Positions 1 through 7,056 of a DNA stretch of 15,808 nucleotides are shown one piece after another. Positions within the stretch are counted from its first letter, which is position 1. Each line of letters opens with the position of its first letter. The DNA is from Anaerolineae bacterium (GTDB lineage: Bacteria > Chloroflexota > Anaerolineae > Anaerolineales > Villigracilaceae), in assembly GCA_003484265.1 (NCBI GenBank), contig DNDO01000120.1, forward strand, positions 6,806-22,613, given 5' to 3'. The notes beneath the pieces are model-generated. The model worked only from the letters and a program-made list of their open reading frames with translations, did not search any database and was not told the DNA's origin. A program made the position numbers and the translations under genes.

Positions 1-183
1 AATCCGTGGCTGACCCTCATAGGTTTGGGGTTGACCATGTTTTGCCATGCGCATGACATTGTCTACTCGATTTGAGAAAAAAATTCAATTTTTTATCAAT
101 TGCATCTGTATAATTGCGGACAAATTGCTAGTGCACAGATTCAAGCTTGCGTCCGCCGGTGATCGAAGCGGCAAATAATATTT

Positions 184-807
184 TCATTTACGGGGTAATC
201 TTGAAAGAATGGAGTCTTTGCCGCGCCTTTGTAGATCTTTGGGTTGCGAATTCCCGCCGGTGCGGAAGCTGTCGATCTCGGAACTCAGCCGCATCCAGTC
301 CTTTACAAGGATTACGAGATGAGGCGTCTTATCTTTGAAAAAGAACCTTGAAAGGAACATCCGAAGAATGATTGGTGAAATGGGAAAACTCTTCAACTCA
401 AGAATGATTGCAGTCTGACTGGCAAGCGGCTGGACTATGTCCCTTACCCAACCGGACAGACTCTTTGGCGGAAACAACTGCCGCATGTCGGTTGTCGTCG
501 TCTTATGGATGCGCTTATAGGCTATATTGATCCGTAGGAAGGGCGTGACAAGTTTTACATAGCCGGGGAAGGGCTGGATGTACGCGATCTGCCGGATGAC
601 AAGAAAGAATATCCCAACAAATATGGACAGGACACCGATCCCGGCAAATAACTGCCAGCGCCAGGTAATGAATTTGTAGACGGGGTGGTTATATTGTTCG
701 TAGGCTAGCGCGAACATCACAAGTCCAATAGCGAACATGGGAGTCCACCAGCGGTTGAGCAGGTGCTGATAAACAACGAGAGGAAATTTATGACCGTCTC
801 GTGCCAC
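184..807 (-). CDS. Two-helix membrane protein with possible PH-like domain
   Basis: A 207-residue protein I cannot name. The N-terminus is soluble and basic. Two hydrophobic segments follow, at about residues 22-40 and 50-72. The rest is a cytoplasmic-looking beta-rich stretch (about 75-180) whose layout after a TM hairpin recalls bacterial PH (YdbS-type) domains; that link is tentative. The C-terminal 25 residues are strongly basic (ends LSRLPRK). The start is GTG at 807, three bases after the stop of the upstream translin-like gene and in the same frame as it, with AAGGA ten bases upstream inside that gene, so translation is probably coupled. It is the last gene of the ssb operon. No start other than GTG is near. 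Inference: a membrane anchor or partner for the acidic-tailed upstream protein. The gene is likely real; the function is unknown. Confidence 0.7.
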   Translation of the reverse strand: MARDGHKFPLVVYQHLLNRWWTPMFAIGLVMFALAYEQYNHPVYKFITWRWQLFAGIGVLSIFVGIFFLVIRQIAYIQPFPGYVKLVTPFLRINIAYKRIHKTTTTDMRQLFPPKSLSGWVRDIVQPLASQTAIILELKSFPISPIILRMFLSRFFFKDKTPHLVILVKDWMRLSSEIDSFRTGGNSQPKDLQRRGKDSILSRLPRK

Positions 808-810
808 AGC

Positions 811-1524
811 CTATTCGTCCTTTTCTTCTTCCTCCTCCTCTTTCAAATGGACGGATAACCCCGTGCGCTTAGCTTCATCGACATTCACCTGTTCGCCGGT
901 CAATTGTTTGCTCAAAGTACTAATGGCTTGAGTAAGGTCTTGACCGCGCAGGCTGAAGGTGACATCGCCGCGCGTCTTTTCGACAAGATTGCGGGCGGTG
1001 TCGGTTTGGCGGCGCAAGCCATGTGTGATCGCATCCGGGTAATCCATCGTGACGAGGATGGAATAAATGTCGTCCATGTGACTGAGCAGGCGTTCCGCCT
1101 CCTGTGAATAACCGCTTCGCAGGATGTCGAGTATGCGGCGGCGCAATTCACCGACCACTTCCGCCAGCCCGTTGAGGTATGTGGCATACTCAACACCAAG
1201 TTCTTCGGGAGTATGAAGTGCCTGGTTTTGGATCAAAGCGCAGGTTACATTGGCTTCTACGAATTCCTTGAGCGAGTCCTGTGTATACCCCGCATAGTTC
1301 AGGTCAGGGTAATCTTTTAGATCATCCCGTATTTTATCCGCCAGTGTTTGTGCTTCTGCCAGATATTCCTCCATAATATCGAACTCACTACGATGTACGG
1401 CTCGGATGGCGAGTGAGCAGGCGCGCGTTAACTTGCGCGTCTGCTTGAGAGCTTCATCCCTAATGGCGGTGCTCACCTCGAAACTCTGGCGGATCTGTTC
1501 GGCGATCTTTTCAAGTTTGTGCAT
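811..1524 (-). CDS. Translin/TRAX family protein (bacterial)
   Basis: This 237-residue, all-helical protein resembles translin/TRAX, the subunits of the eukaryotic C3PO RNA endonuclease; prokaryotic members are sometimes mislabelled haloacid dehalogenase. Seen in the sequence: KEFVEA at 86-91, matching the E-x-x-E-A helix that holds two catalytic glutamates of human TRAX (here E87 and E90), and YLNGLAEVVGELRRR at 116-130, matching TRAX YLLGVADLTGELMR. In that second motif E122 replaces the third catalytic acid, an Asp, and E126 is kept. DDIYSIL (151-157) and the following TRAX-like helices complete the fold. The tail is acidic (LKEEEEEEKDE). The ATG at 1524 is preferred to an in-frame GTG at 1539 because AAAGGA lies six bases before it. 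It is the third gene of the ssb operon. Nuclease activity on RNA or ssDNA is inferred; residue equivalences are from memory. Confidence 0.8.
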   Translation of the reverse strand: MHKLEKIAEQIRQSFEVSTAIRDEALKQTRKLTRACSLAIRAVHRSEFDIMEEYLAEAQTLADKIRDDLKDYPDLNYAGYTQDSLKEFVEANVTCALIQNQALHTPEELGVEYATYLNGLAEVVGELRRRILDILRSGYSQEAERLLSHMDDIYSILVTMDYPDAITHGLRRQTDTARNLVEKTRGDVTFSLRGQDLTQAISTLSKQLTGEQVNVDEAKRTGLSVHLKEEEEEEKDE

Positions 1525-1548
1525 GTCGGTTCCTTTCACTTGCTGGCT

Positions 1549-1881
1549 TTATTCCTTGGTCGGTTCGGGTGGTTGAAGACCTTTGAAAAGGTTTTCTGCA
1601 AGCGTATTGTTTTGAGGAATCTTGATCTCCCCAAAAGCCGATTCATAACGGGTAAGGTTCTCCTGAAGGGCACGCAGGAGCAGTTTCGCGCTTAATGGCG
1701 CCATAAGAACGCGTGCCTGCACGACTGCCTTGTTCTCTCCCGGCAGGATCTGTGCGAAATCCATGACGATATCTGCGGGGGAGTGCGATATGCGCGCAAG
1801 GTTTGTATAGAGCGTCTTAAGTCCATCTGGGATCTCGATCTTCGGTCCCGGTGCTGGTTGTTGTGGGGTGGGTGTGGTCAT
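1549..1881 (-). CDS. DUF3467 family small protein
   Basis: A small soluble protein (110 residues from the ATG) of the DUF3467 family. The family core is visible: LYTNLARISHSPADIVMDFAQILPG (residues 24-48) matches the usual 'YxNxxxVxxSxxDFxxDF' pattern. It is followed by a second conserved block, LSAKLLLRALQENLTRYESAFGEI (63-86). The N-terminal 15 residues are Pro/Gln-rich and probably disordered, and the C-terminus is Pro/Glu-rich. The frame is open to a TTG at 1914, but the ATG at 1881 gives the normal family length; its ribosome site is weak (AAAGAC). It lies 67 bases downstream of ssb and 24 bases upstream of the translin-like gene, so it is co-transcribed with both. The biochemical role of DUF3467 is not known to me. 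The context suggests a helper in single-stranded nucleic acid metabolism. Confidence 0.8.
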   Translation of the reverse strand: MTTPTPQQPAPGPKIEIPDGLKTLYTNLARISHSPADIVMDFAQILPGENKAVVQARVLMAPLSAKLLLRALQENLTRYESAFGEIKIPQNNTLAENLFKGLQPPEPTKE

Positions 1882-1948
1882 AATTTTGTCTTTGTTGACA
1901 TCAAGGCCAACCAAACGAGACCCGCTTGATCAGCCCTGTTGACAATGG

Positions 1949-2374
1949 TTAGAACGGTATATCATCCTCAGGCGGCATCTCGGCGCTTTCATAGCCGCCG
2001 CCTTGTGATGGCACGTCGCTGGTCTCACCGCGGGAAGATAAAAATCGGACGGTACCAGCCGTCACTTCGAAGGAGGCGCCGGCAGAGCCGTCATTTTTCG
2101 TCCAGATGCGCGGTCCGCCCGTAGCTTTGTCTGGTGTCAGCCGTCCCTCGACCAATACCTTCATACCCTTCTTTACGTATTGGTTACAGACCTCCGCCTG
2201 TTTGCCCCACGTGGTGACGCGGAACCAGATAGTTTCTTTGACCTGTTCGCCGTTGCCGGTGGTATATTGGCGGTTGGTGGCCACAGAGAAGGATGTGACT
2301 GCCTGCCCCGAGGGCGTATAACGCATTTCGGGATCCTTGCCGACATTGCCGACGATAATAACGGTATGGTACAT
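1949..2374 (-). CDS. ssb: Single-stranded DNA-binding protein SSB
   Basis: SSB binds single-stranded DNA as a tetramer in replication, repair and recombination. The 141-residue protein begins MYHTVIIVGNVGKDPEMRYTP, the classic first strand of the OB fold. It continues with SFSVATNR (28-35), ETIWFRVTTWGKQAE (47-61, with stacking aromatics W50 and W56), then YVKKGMKVLVEGRL (66-79). After the OB fold (about 1-112) there is a short Gly/Ser linker and the acidic tip EDDIPF, which recruits partner proteins in this family. The linker is short compared with E. coli SSB. The start is fixed by AAAGGAG nine bases before ATG. This is the first gene of a four-gene minus-strand operon with DUF3467, translin-like and membrane protein genes; it does not sit beside rpsF/rpsR as in many bacteria. 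Confidence 0.96.
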   Translation of the reverse strand: MYHTVIIVGNVGKDPEMRYTPSGQAVTSFSVATNRQYTTGNGEQVKETIWFRVTTWGKQAEVCNQYVKKGMKVLVEGRLTPDKATGGPRIWTKNDGSAGASFEVTAGTVRFLSSRGETSDVPSQGGGYESAEMPPEDDIPF

Positions 2375-2708
2375 GGGGAGAATCTCCTTTTAATTTTGAG
2401 GTACCTGCCGTTCCGCGGCAGGGACTAGGAATATAATTGGTATTGTACTCCAACATGTTACGTTAATATAGAGAATCGAATGCTGAATTTGTAACTGTTC
2501 CCTAATATTGATATTGCTGAGATTAACAATCTGGTTCGGTAAAACGAAACATCGCGAATATGCATGGTTAATGGATCTATACAGCCCAATATCGCTCGGT
2601 TCATGATATTTGAGGTTTATCATTAGTAATTCAGTACTAGCCGGGGCAAAGCAGGGAACTTTCTTGTCGGGGAAACGTCCATCTCGTGCACAAATATGGA
2701 GGTGCATG
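2375..2708. other. Divergent intergenic region between ssb and lipoprotein gene
   Basis: This 334-base AT-rich spacer separates the divergent ssb operon and the lipoprotein gene, so it must hold promoters for both. On the minus strand TACAAT (2447-2442) is a reasonable -10 for ssb, but no good -35 lies 16-18 bases upstream. On the plus strand I see TATACA near 2580 and no convincing pair. An 8-bp palindrome AACATGTT is at 2452-2459. The long open frames across this region look like shadows, with no ribosome site and no family resemblance. Confidence 0.4.
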
Positions 2709-3662
2709 ATGAAACTTACTACCAATACATTCCTAATTCTTTCCGGCATTCTTGCACTAGCGGTCATGGCTTGTTTTCCCATAACCTTGTTTGCCATGCC
2801 GCTAATCAATCGCGAACAGCCCGAGCCGGTGGATTCCCTTGCCACTGTCCAGGCGATCGTGACACAGACGATGTTTGCCATGACGCAGAATGCGCCGACT
2901 CAAACTCCCCTTCCACCGACGTTGACTGCGGTTCCCTCTACGGCGACGCCTGTTCCGCCGAGCAATACGCCTCTCCCCACGGCGACTACTGTTTCATACT
3001 GTGATTGGATTACCTTCGTAAAGGATGTCACCATTCCGGATGGAACAAAATTCTCACCGGGCGATACCTTTACGAAAACCTGGCGTTTGAAGAACCGCGG
3101 CACCTGCATGTGGACTTCCGACTTTATGCTGGTCTTCGTGAATGGAGACCAAATGGGCGGCACGACAGCAGTACGCCTGCCCGGTCCTGTTGCGCCCGGT
3201 CAGTCTGTGGATGTGTCGGTCACACTGACGGCACCCGCCAAGCGCGGACACTACGTCGGCTATTGGATGCTCCGCAACCCATCCGGTGTCCTGTTCGGAT
3301 TTGGCGACCATGCCAACAAGGCGTTTTATGTTGACATCAATGTGGAGGACCTGCCTCACGGAGAAGTCGCTGGGAACTTCTACTATCCTAGTGAGTTTAA
3401 CCCGCCGTTGATCCTGTACTTCGAGAATGCTCGTACAGGCGAGACCATCCAGTTCTCCATCCCCGAGGGCAAACCCAGCTACAAGGTATTGCTCCCGAAC
3501 GGAACCTACTATGCCTACGCCTGGGCGCCGGGCTTCAACCTACAGGGCGCTTATGTCAATGAGAACCTGACGATGAAATCCTTTATTGTTCGAGGCGGGC
3601 AGCTGATCAAAGAGATCAATCTGACGGATTGGAGTCCATACCCGCACAGCCGCGGCGAATAA
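2709..3662 (+). CDS. Putative lipoprotein with NBR1-type Ig-like domain
   Basis: A probably secreted, membrane-attached protein of 317 residues. It starts MKLTTNTFLILSGILALAVM followed by A-C, so LAVMAC is a lipobox-like site (Cys22) although Met at -2 is unusual; a plain TM anchor is the alternative. Residues about 60-95 are a Thr/Pro-rich linker. Residues 98-212 match the NBR1 central-domain Ig-like fold: W100 near its start, then FTKTWRLKNRGTCMW (121-135), LVFVNGDQMGG (141-151), and the closing YVGYWMLRNPSGVLFG (182-197). C98 and C133 could form a disulfide. Residues 217-317 look like a second beta-sandwich (GEVAGNFYYP..., LLPNGTYYAYAWAPGF). GGAGG at 2698-2702 favours the second of two adjacent ATGs (2709; the other is 2706) over the longer frame from 2610. 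Function is probably extracellular carbohydrate or protein binding; no ligand can be deduced. Confidence 0.87.
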   Translation: MKLTTNTFLILSGILALAVMACFPITLFAMPLINREQPEPVDSLATVQAIVTQTMFAMTQNAPTQTPLPPTLTAVPSTATPVPPSNTPLPTATTVSYCDWITFVKDVTIPDGTKFSPGDTFTKTWRLKNRGTCMWTSDFMLVFVNGDQMGGTTAVRLPGPVAPGQSVDVSVTLTAPAKRGHYVGYWMLRNPSGVLFGFGDHANKAFYVDINVEDLPHGEVAGNFYYPSEFNPPLILYFENARTGETIQFSIPEGKPSYKVLLPNGTYYAYAWAPGFNLQGAYVNENLTMKSFIVRGGQLIKEINLTDWSPYPHSRGE

Positions 3663-3703
3663 ATCCAAAAAGGGCGACCTATTTCTGGTCGCCCTTTTTG
3701 GAT
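3663..3703. terminator. Bidirectional intrinsic terminator
   Basis: A perfect 17-bp inverted repeat (3663-3679 and 3687-3703) with a 7-base loop tatttct. The stem contains GGGCGACC/GGTCGCCC, with AAAAA on the left arm and TTTTT on the right arm. It therefore ends in a T run on either strand. It begins directly after the lipoprotein stop codon and lies 17 bases from the sulfatase stop, so it can terminate both converging genes. Confidence 0.93.
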
Positions 3704-3720
3704 CCATCTCAAAGTATGGC

Positions 3721-5199
3721 TCAATATTTGATTTCCGGCAAAGCGTTTTCGGCTGTTCGACATCCATCTGCCTGACAGGATTTCAAATCTTCAAGCCAAC
3801 TATGCAAAGTGGAGAGGGTTGCAGGATCGAGTTTGCCGGCAATGTTATTCATTTCATACGGATCGGCAATCAGGTCGTAAAATTCAAGTTCCCCATTTTC
3901 ATATTCAAGATAAATATAATTTTCCGTCCGAACGCCTCGATAAGCGATGACGCGCGATTCCCTATCTAAATAACCTGTCTCGATCAACAGAGCTTTTCGC
4001 CAATCTGCATCGTCGTTTTCTTGCGCGTCGAAAAAGCGGACAAAGGAACGCCCATCCACAAACTCGGCGGACTTCGCGCCAGCCATATGGGCGAGCGAGG
4101 GAGCGATGTCTATATTTGCGGTCATCTGTGTGACCGTTGTATTCGGAGCGATACCTGGTCCGCGGATCAAAAGCGGAACGTGAATGTCCTCCTCGTAAGC
4201 CAGCATCTTTCCGGCGGAAAGACCGTGCTCTCCCATGTGGAAACCGTTGTCCGATGTAAAGATGATATAGGTGTTATCCAGTTGTCCGCTCTGTTCGAGC
4301 ATTCGGACGATTTCCCCAACCATCTCATCGGTTGCCTGCATGGTTTGGACGCGTTTAATAAATAGGGCATCGGCATCGTAGGCGTCAAAATCATCCCCGT
4401 TATTCACCTGCTCCTGGATTAAGGATGGTTTGTCGCTGATATCTTCCTCGTTGAAAGAATCCTTTTTGGGAAAAACCAGATCTAAAAACATGTTTTCATG
4501 CCGTGGCGCCGGGGTGCTGGGTCCATGAGGCGACATTGCTGCAATATAAATAAAGAACGGAGAACGATCGGCAATACTGGTAGCAATGAAGTCAATCGAC
4601 TTGCGCGCGATAACATCCGTGCTGTATTCTTCCGGGGCGTAGCCATAATCAACCAATGCGCCGTTTTCGTTGAGCGTATAGTTATAAAAGTACCAGCCCT
4701 CGTCGTCTTCCGCATCGTGATGAAAGAAAACATGCCAGTCGTCCCAGCCGGGAGGGACATAATTCCTGCCTGCCACGACAGGGTACCCATTCAAGTATTT
4801 TCCTGTCAATGCTGTGCGATAGCCTTTTCGCTGGAGCCAGACCGCTATGGTTTCGTCCTCCTTATTGTTCCGATAGAAGTTGCGAAAGCCAGGGGAATTC
4901 TCAAGGATATTTGTATTGTGCGGGTATTGACCTCGTATTGTCGTTGCGCGAGAAGGACAGCATGCGGAGGAAGTCACAAAGTAGTTCGTGAAAGTCGCGC
5001 CTTGTTCGCCGATCAGTTTGTTGGTATTCTCCATATAAGGCAGGAGAGGGAGATCCAGATCGTCTGTCAGAATAAAGATGATGTTGGGGGGCGTATTTAT
5101 CAGACTTTGCAATGACCGAAAACCGAAGAATCCTCCCGCGGCGATGACAAGAAGGATGATAACTGTGAAACTGACTTTTTTAACTTCCGTATTTTTCAT
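3721..5199 (-). CDS. Membrane-anchored sulfatase (N-acetylglucosamine-6-sulfatase-like)
   Basis: A type I sulfatase of 492 residues that hydrolyses sulfate esters using a formylglycine made from Cys. The activation motif C-x-P-S-R is at residues 80-84 (CCPSRATTIRG), so C80 is the modified residue. Metal-site acids TDDLD (45-49) and SDNG (316-319), plus K134 in TGKYLNG, H225 in SPHGP and K331, match the family active site. CCPSRATT...QYPHN is typical of glucosamine-6-sulfatase/SULF-like members; the true substrate is unknown. Residues 9-27 are a hydrophobic signal anchor behind a Lys-containing N-terminus, so the enzyme probably faces outside the cell. AGGA lies nine bases before ATG. No formylglycine-generating enzyme is in the window; it must be encoded elsewhere. 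The gene is monocistronic, with its own promoter candidate and the shared terminator. Possible role: degradation of sulfated polysaccharide or mucin. Confidence 0.92.
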   Translation of the reverse strand: MKNTEVKKVSFTVIILLVIAAGGFFGFRSLQSLINTPPNIIFILTDDLDLPLLPYMENTNKLIGEQGATFTNYFVTSSACCPSRATTIRGQYPHNTNILENSPGFRNFYRNNKEDETIAVWLQRKGYRTALTGKYLNGYPVVAGRNYVPPGWDDWHVFFHHDAEDDEGWYFYNYTLNENGALVDYGYAPEEYSTDVIARKSIDFIATSIADRSPFFIYIAAMSPHGPSTPAPRHENMFLDLVFPKKDSFNEEDISDKPSLIQEQVNNGDDFDAYDADALFIKRVQTMQATDEMVGEIVRMLEQSGQLDNTYIIFTSDNGFHMGEHGLSAGKMLAYEEDIHVPLLIRGPGIAPNTTVTQMTANIDIAPSLAHMAGAKSAEFVDGRSFVRFFDAQENDDADWRKALLIETGYLDRESRVIAYRGVRTENYIYLEYENGELEFYDLIADPYEMNNIAGKLDPATLSTLHSWLEDLKSCQADGCRTAENALPEIKY

Positions 5200-5659
5200 G
5201 CATGATTTTCCTGAATTGATTTTTACTTAAATTTATGTTTTTGATGTCCTGAGGGAACGGCAGTTATATCATTCTTGCATTAATCATGCCACTGTTCTTC
5301 AAATCCCACTTTGTATCAGACAAACACGAAAGAGTTTGGCTGTAAAACTTCCCATATTAATTTCGGGAAATGGGTAGCTTAGGGTTGTTCCTCATGGAGA
5401 GTGTCAGCTATGTTTAAATGATCGATCCTTTTTTCAGAAAAAGAAATGTTGTTAATCAAATCGTCGGGGCAGATGGATGTCTCCTCCGCCAACGCCATGG
5501 TTAAGGTGATTGCCGAGGGGGCGAATACCCCTCCGTTAATGAGAAATTAGGTGTTTCCCGTAGGTTCAAAACAGCCATGGGTTTTTCAATAATAAAGGTT
5601 ACAACCTACATCTTTATTAGGATAGTGACGAAGCAAAAGCCTGGCTGAAGGATCAAACA
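5200..5659. other. 460-base intergenic region, possible gene debris
   Basis: No convincing gene. The right-hand part holds three short consecutive minus-strand frames: 5586-5660 (24 aa, starting MFDPSARLLL, its ATG overlapping the TGA of the upstream oxidoreductase gene), 5501-5578 (25 aa, starting MAVLNLRETP) and 5379-5498 (39 aa, ending ADTLHEEQP, in a frame open back to 5546). On the plus strand a 34-codon frame (5446-5550) contains VKVIAEGANTP. None has a clear ribosome site. An imperfect AT-rich hairpin with 8-base arms (5590-5597 and 5612-5619) lies after the oxidoreductase gene. The left part contains the probable sulfatase promoter. Confidence 0.4.
5263..5292 (-). promoter_or_regulatory. 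Candidate sigma-70-type promoter for the sulfatase gene
   Basis: Read on the minus strand: GTGGCA (5292-5287, four of six matches to the -35 consensus), an 18-base spacer, then TATAAC (5268-5263, five of six matches to the -10 consensus). It would start transcription about 55-60 bases before the sulfatase ATG at 5199. Pattern match only. Confidence 0.4.
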
Positions 5660-6946
5660 TCAACCTAGCATGATCCTCGCGGCGCGTCTCCCGATCTCAA
5701 CAGCGAAGTTCGTGCCTCTGTCCCACGGGTAGACCTGGCTCATCGATGCGAAATACAATCCATGAATCGGTGTTTGGATCGCGGGAATATTCTTCGAATG
5801 GTTCACCAACGGCACAGGCTGTGCATAATTCGTTTTATTCACCCAAACCTTCTTCACCCAGGTCCGTTCGAACGCGGGGTTGAACTTCTTGAAGGCAGGA
5901 ATAAATTGTTCAAGTAACTGGTCATCGCTCATCGAAAAATATTTGTGCCCCGCTTCCAAATAATCGCCCGCATACACAATGTGGTCGCCGCCAAAATGTT
6001 CCTTTGGCACAAAGTTCGTATGCTCCACCAGCGCCAACATCGGGAAGCCCGCATCCTTCGGCAGGTTGAACCAGTAATATCCTTCTTTTGACAATTGTTG
6101 TGTGAGCGATAGCACCATCACAACTGCGCCCATCGACTTCAACTCAAGCAGTCCCTTCAAATAGTTTTCGGGGAGATCAGGGCATAGCTTTGCCATCAAA
6201 TTCGGGGATGTGGTGACCAAGACTTTATCGAACGATTCGACGGCGCCTCCCGCGTCAATTGACATACCCCCGGCTTGATTCTGCTTAATGAATTTGACAT
6301 TGGCCCCCAGCCGTATCTCCACACCCATCTCCCGTAGTTTCTCTGCGAACAGGTCGGCAAATTTTTGAAAGCCTCCTGTGAATGTACCGAGGCGGGTCGT
6401 GCGCGCCTTGATGCGTGCCCACATCCATGCCATGTTGACATCTTTATAGAACGGACCGAACTTACCGATCAACAGCGGCTTCCACATCTGCTCATAGACT
6501 TTTTTCCCCGCCCATTTCATCATCCATGCATCAGCGGTTTCCTTTTCGAGAGCCTTCCAGTTGTTCGTGATACGGAGGAAGAGTCCAACGAATCCAAAGC
6601 GGATTTTGTTGATTCCAAACCCAAGTCCGGGAAAGCGAAGCGCGTTGAGGATCGAGTCGAAGGGATACCAATTATCCTTATATAACATCACGGTCAGCGG
6701 ACGCGGGAAGATGACTTTGTCCCTCAATCCCAATTCCTCGATCATTCCCATCATCGAACTGTCGGACTGGAACCAATGATGATAGAACTTCTCCACCGAC
6801 CAATCCCAATGTGGCTCTTTGAAACCCGCTGCCAGCCCGCCGACAAAATTCGCTGACTCGAAAATGATAACTTCGTGCCCCGCTTGTCTCAGGTCATATG
6901 CGGCTGACATGCCTCCGTAACCCGCGCCGATGATCGCTATTTTCAT
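5660..6946 (-). CDS. FAD-dependent oxidoreductase, amine-oxidase fold
   Basis: A 428-residue flavoprotein. The N-terminal Rossmann motif MKIAIIGAGYGGMSAAYDL has G7-x-G9-x-x-G12, with E30 (IIFES) to hold the ribose, followed by VGGLAAGF (35-42), the usual second FAD contact of the amine-oxidase/phytoene-desaturase/protoporphyrinogen-oxidase superfamily. The C-terminal block GLYFASMSQVYPWDRGTNFA, then IGRRAA, is the closing FAD-binding segment. The middle part (FYHHWF, YPFDS, WKPLLIGKFGP) resembles members found in cell-surface glycan or lipid clusters and UDP-galactopyranose-mutase-like proteins, but the substrate cannot be named. The ATG at 6946 is chosen because GGAG lies five bases upstream and because the longer frame to 6973 runs into a palindromic repeat. 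The stop TGA overlaps a 24-codon frame that is probably spurious. Same direction as the response regulator gene upstream. Confidence 0.85.
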   Translation of the reverse strand: MKIAIIGAGYGGMSAAYDLRQAGHEVIIFESANFVGGLAAGFKEPHWDWSVEKFYHHWFQSDSSMMGMIEELGLRDKVIFPRPLTVMLYKDNWYPFDSILNALRFPGLGFGINKIRFGFVGLFLRITNNWKALEKETADAWMMKWAGKKVYEQMWKPLLIGKFGPFYKDVNMAWMWARIKARTTRLGTFTGGFQKFADLFAEKLREMGVEIRLGANVKFIKQNQAGGMSIDAGGAVESFDKVLVTTSPNLMAKLCPDLPENYLKGLLELKSMGAVVMVLSLTQQLSKEGYYWFNLPKDAGFPMLALVEHTNFVPKEHFGGDHIVYAGDYLEAGHKYFSMSDDQLLEQFIPAFKKFNPAFERTWVKKVWVNKTNYAQPVPLVNHSKNIPAIQTPIHGLYFASMSQVYPWDRGTNFAVEIGRRAARIMLG

Positions 6947-6966
6947 GCATTCTCCAATAAGGTCTT

Positions 6967-7056
6967 CCGTCATTGTGACCGGCGATTCAGCGATGCGAAG
7001 CAGTCTTCCCTACAACGACGGAACTGCTTCTTGGCGATCGCTTCTCTCAATGACGG
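6967..7056. repeat. 90-bp palindromic intergenic repeat with CCGTCATTG ends
   Basis: The ends are perfect 9-base inverted repeats: CCGTCATTG at 6967-6975 and CAATGACGG at 7048-7056. Inside are two further nested pairs in register: AGCGAT (6989-6994) with ATCGCT (7037-7042), and GAAGCAGT (6997-7004) with ACTGCTTC (7023-7030). Together they predict one long interrupted hairpin. It fills the gap between the response regulator stop (7057) and the oxidoreductase ribosome site. It shares GTCATTG...CAATGAC ends and a GCGAAGCA core with the repeat at 15010-15050. Probably a REP/MITE-like element. Confidence 0.75.

Noticed and set aside
46..55. Perfect 10-base palindrome CATGCGCATG
   Set aside because: Isolated short dyad far from any gene start; expected by chance at this scale.
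69..114. Possible plus-strand promoter (TATAAT at 109-114) and AT-rich palindrome AAAAAATT-C-AATTTTTT
   Set aside because: No plus-strand gene follows, no good -35 is present, and the palindrome has only A/T pairs with a one-base loop, so it is not a credible terminator for the ssb operon.
2390..2881. 163-codon minus-strand frame upstream of ssb
   Set aside because: It overlaps the divergent promoter region and the lipoprotein signal sequence, has no ribosome site and no recognisable family features; ssb has its own clear start.
4498..5115. 205-codon plus-strand frame opposite the sulfatase
   Set aside because: It is the complement of the conserved sulfatase active-site region; Cys/Arg-rich and without family resemblance.
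5590..5619. AT-rich hairpin after the oxidoreductase gene as a terminator
   Set aside because: The stem is interrupted and AT-rich with a very small inner loop and no T run on the minus strand.
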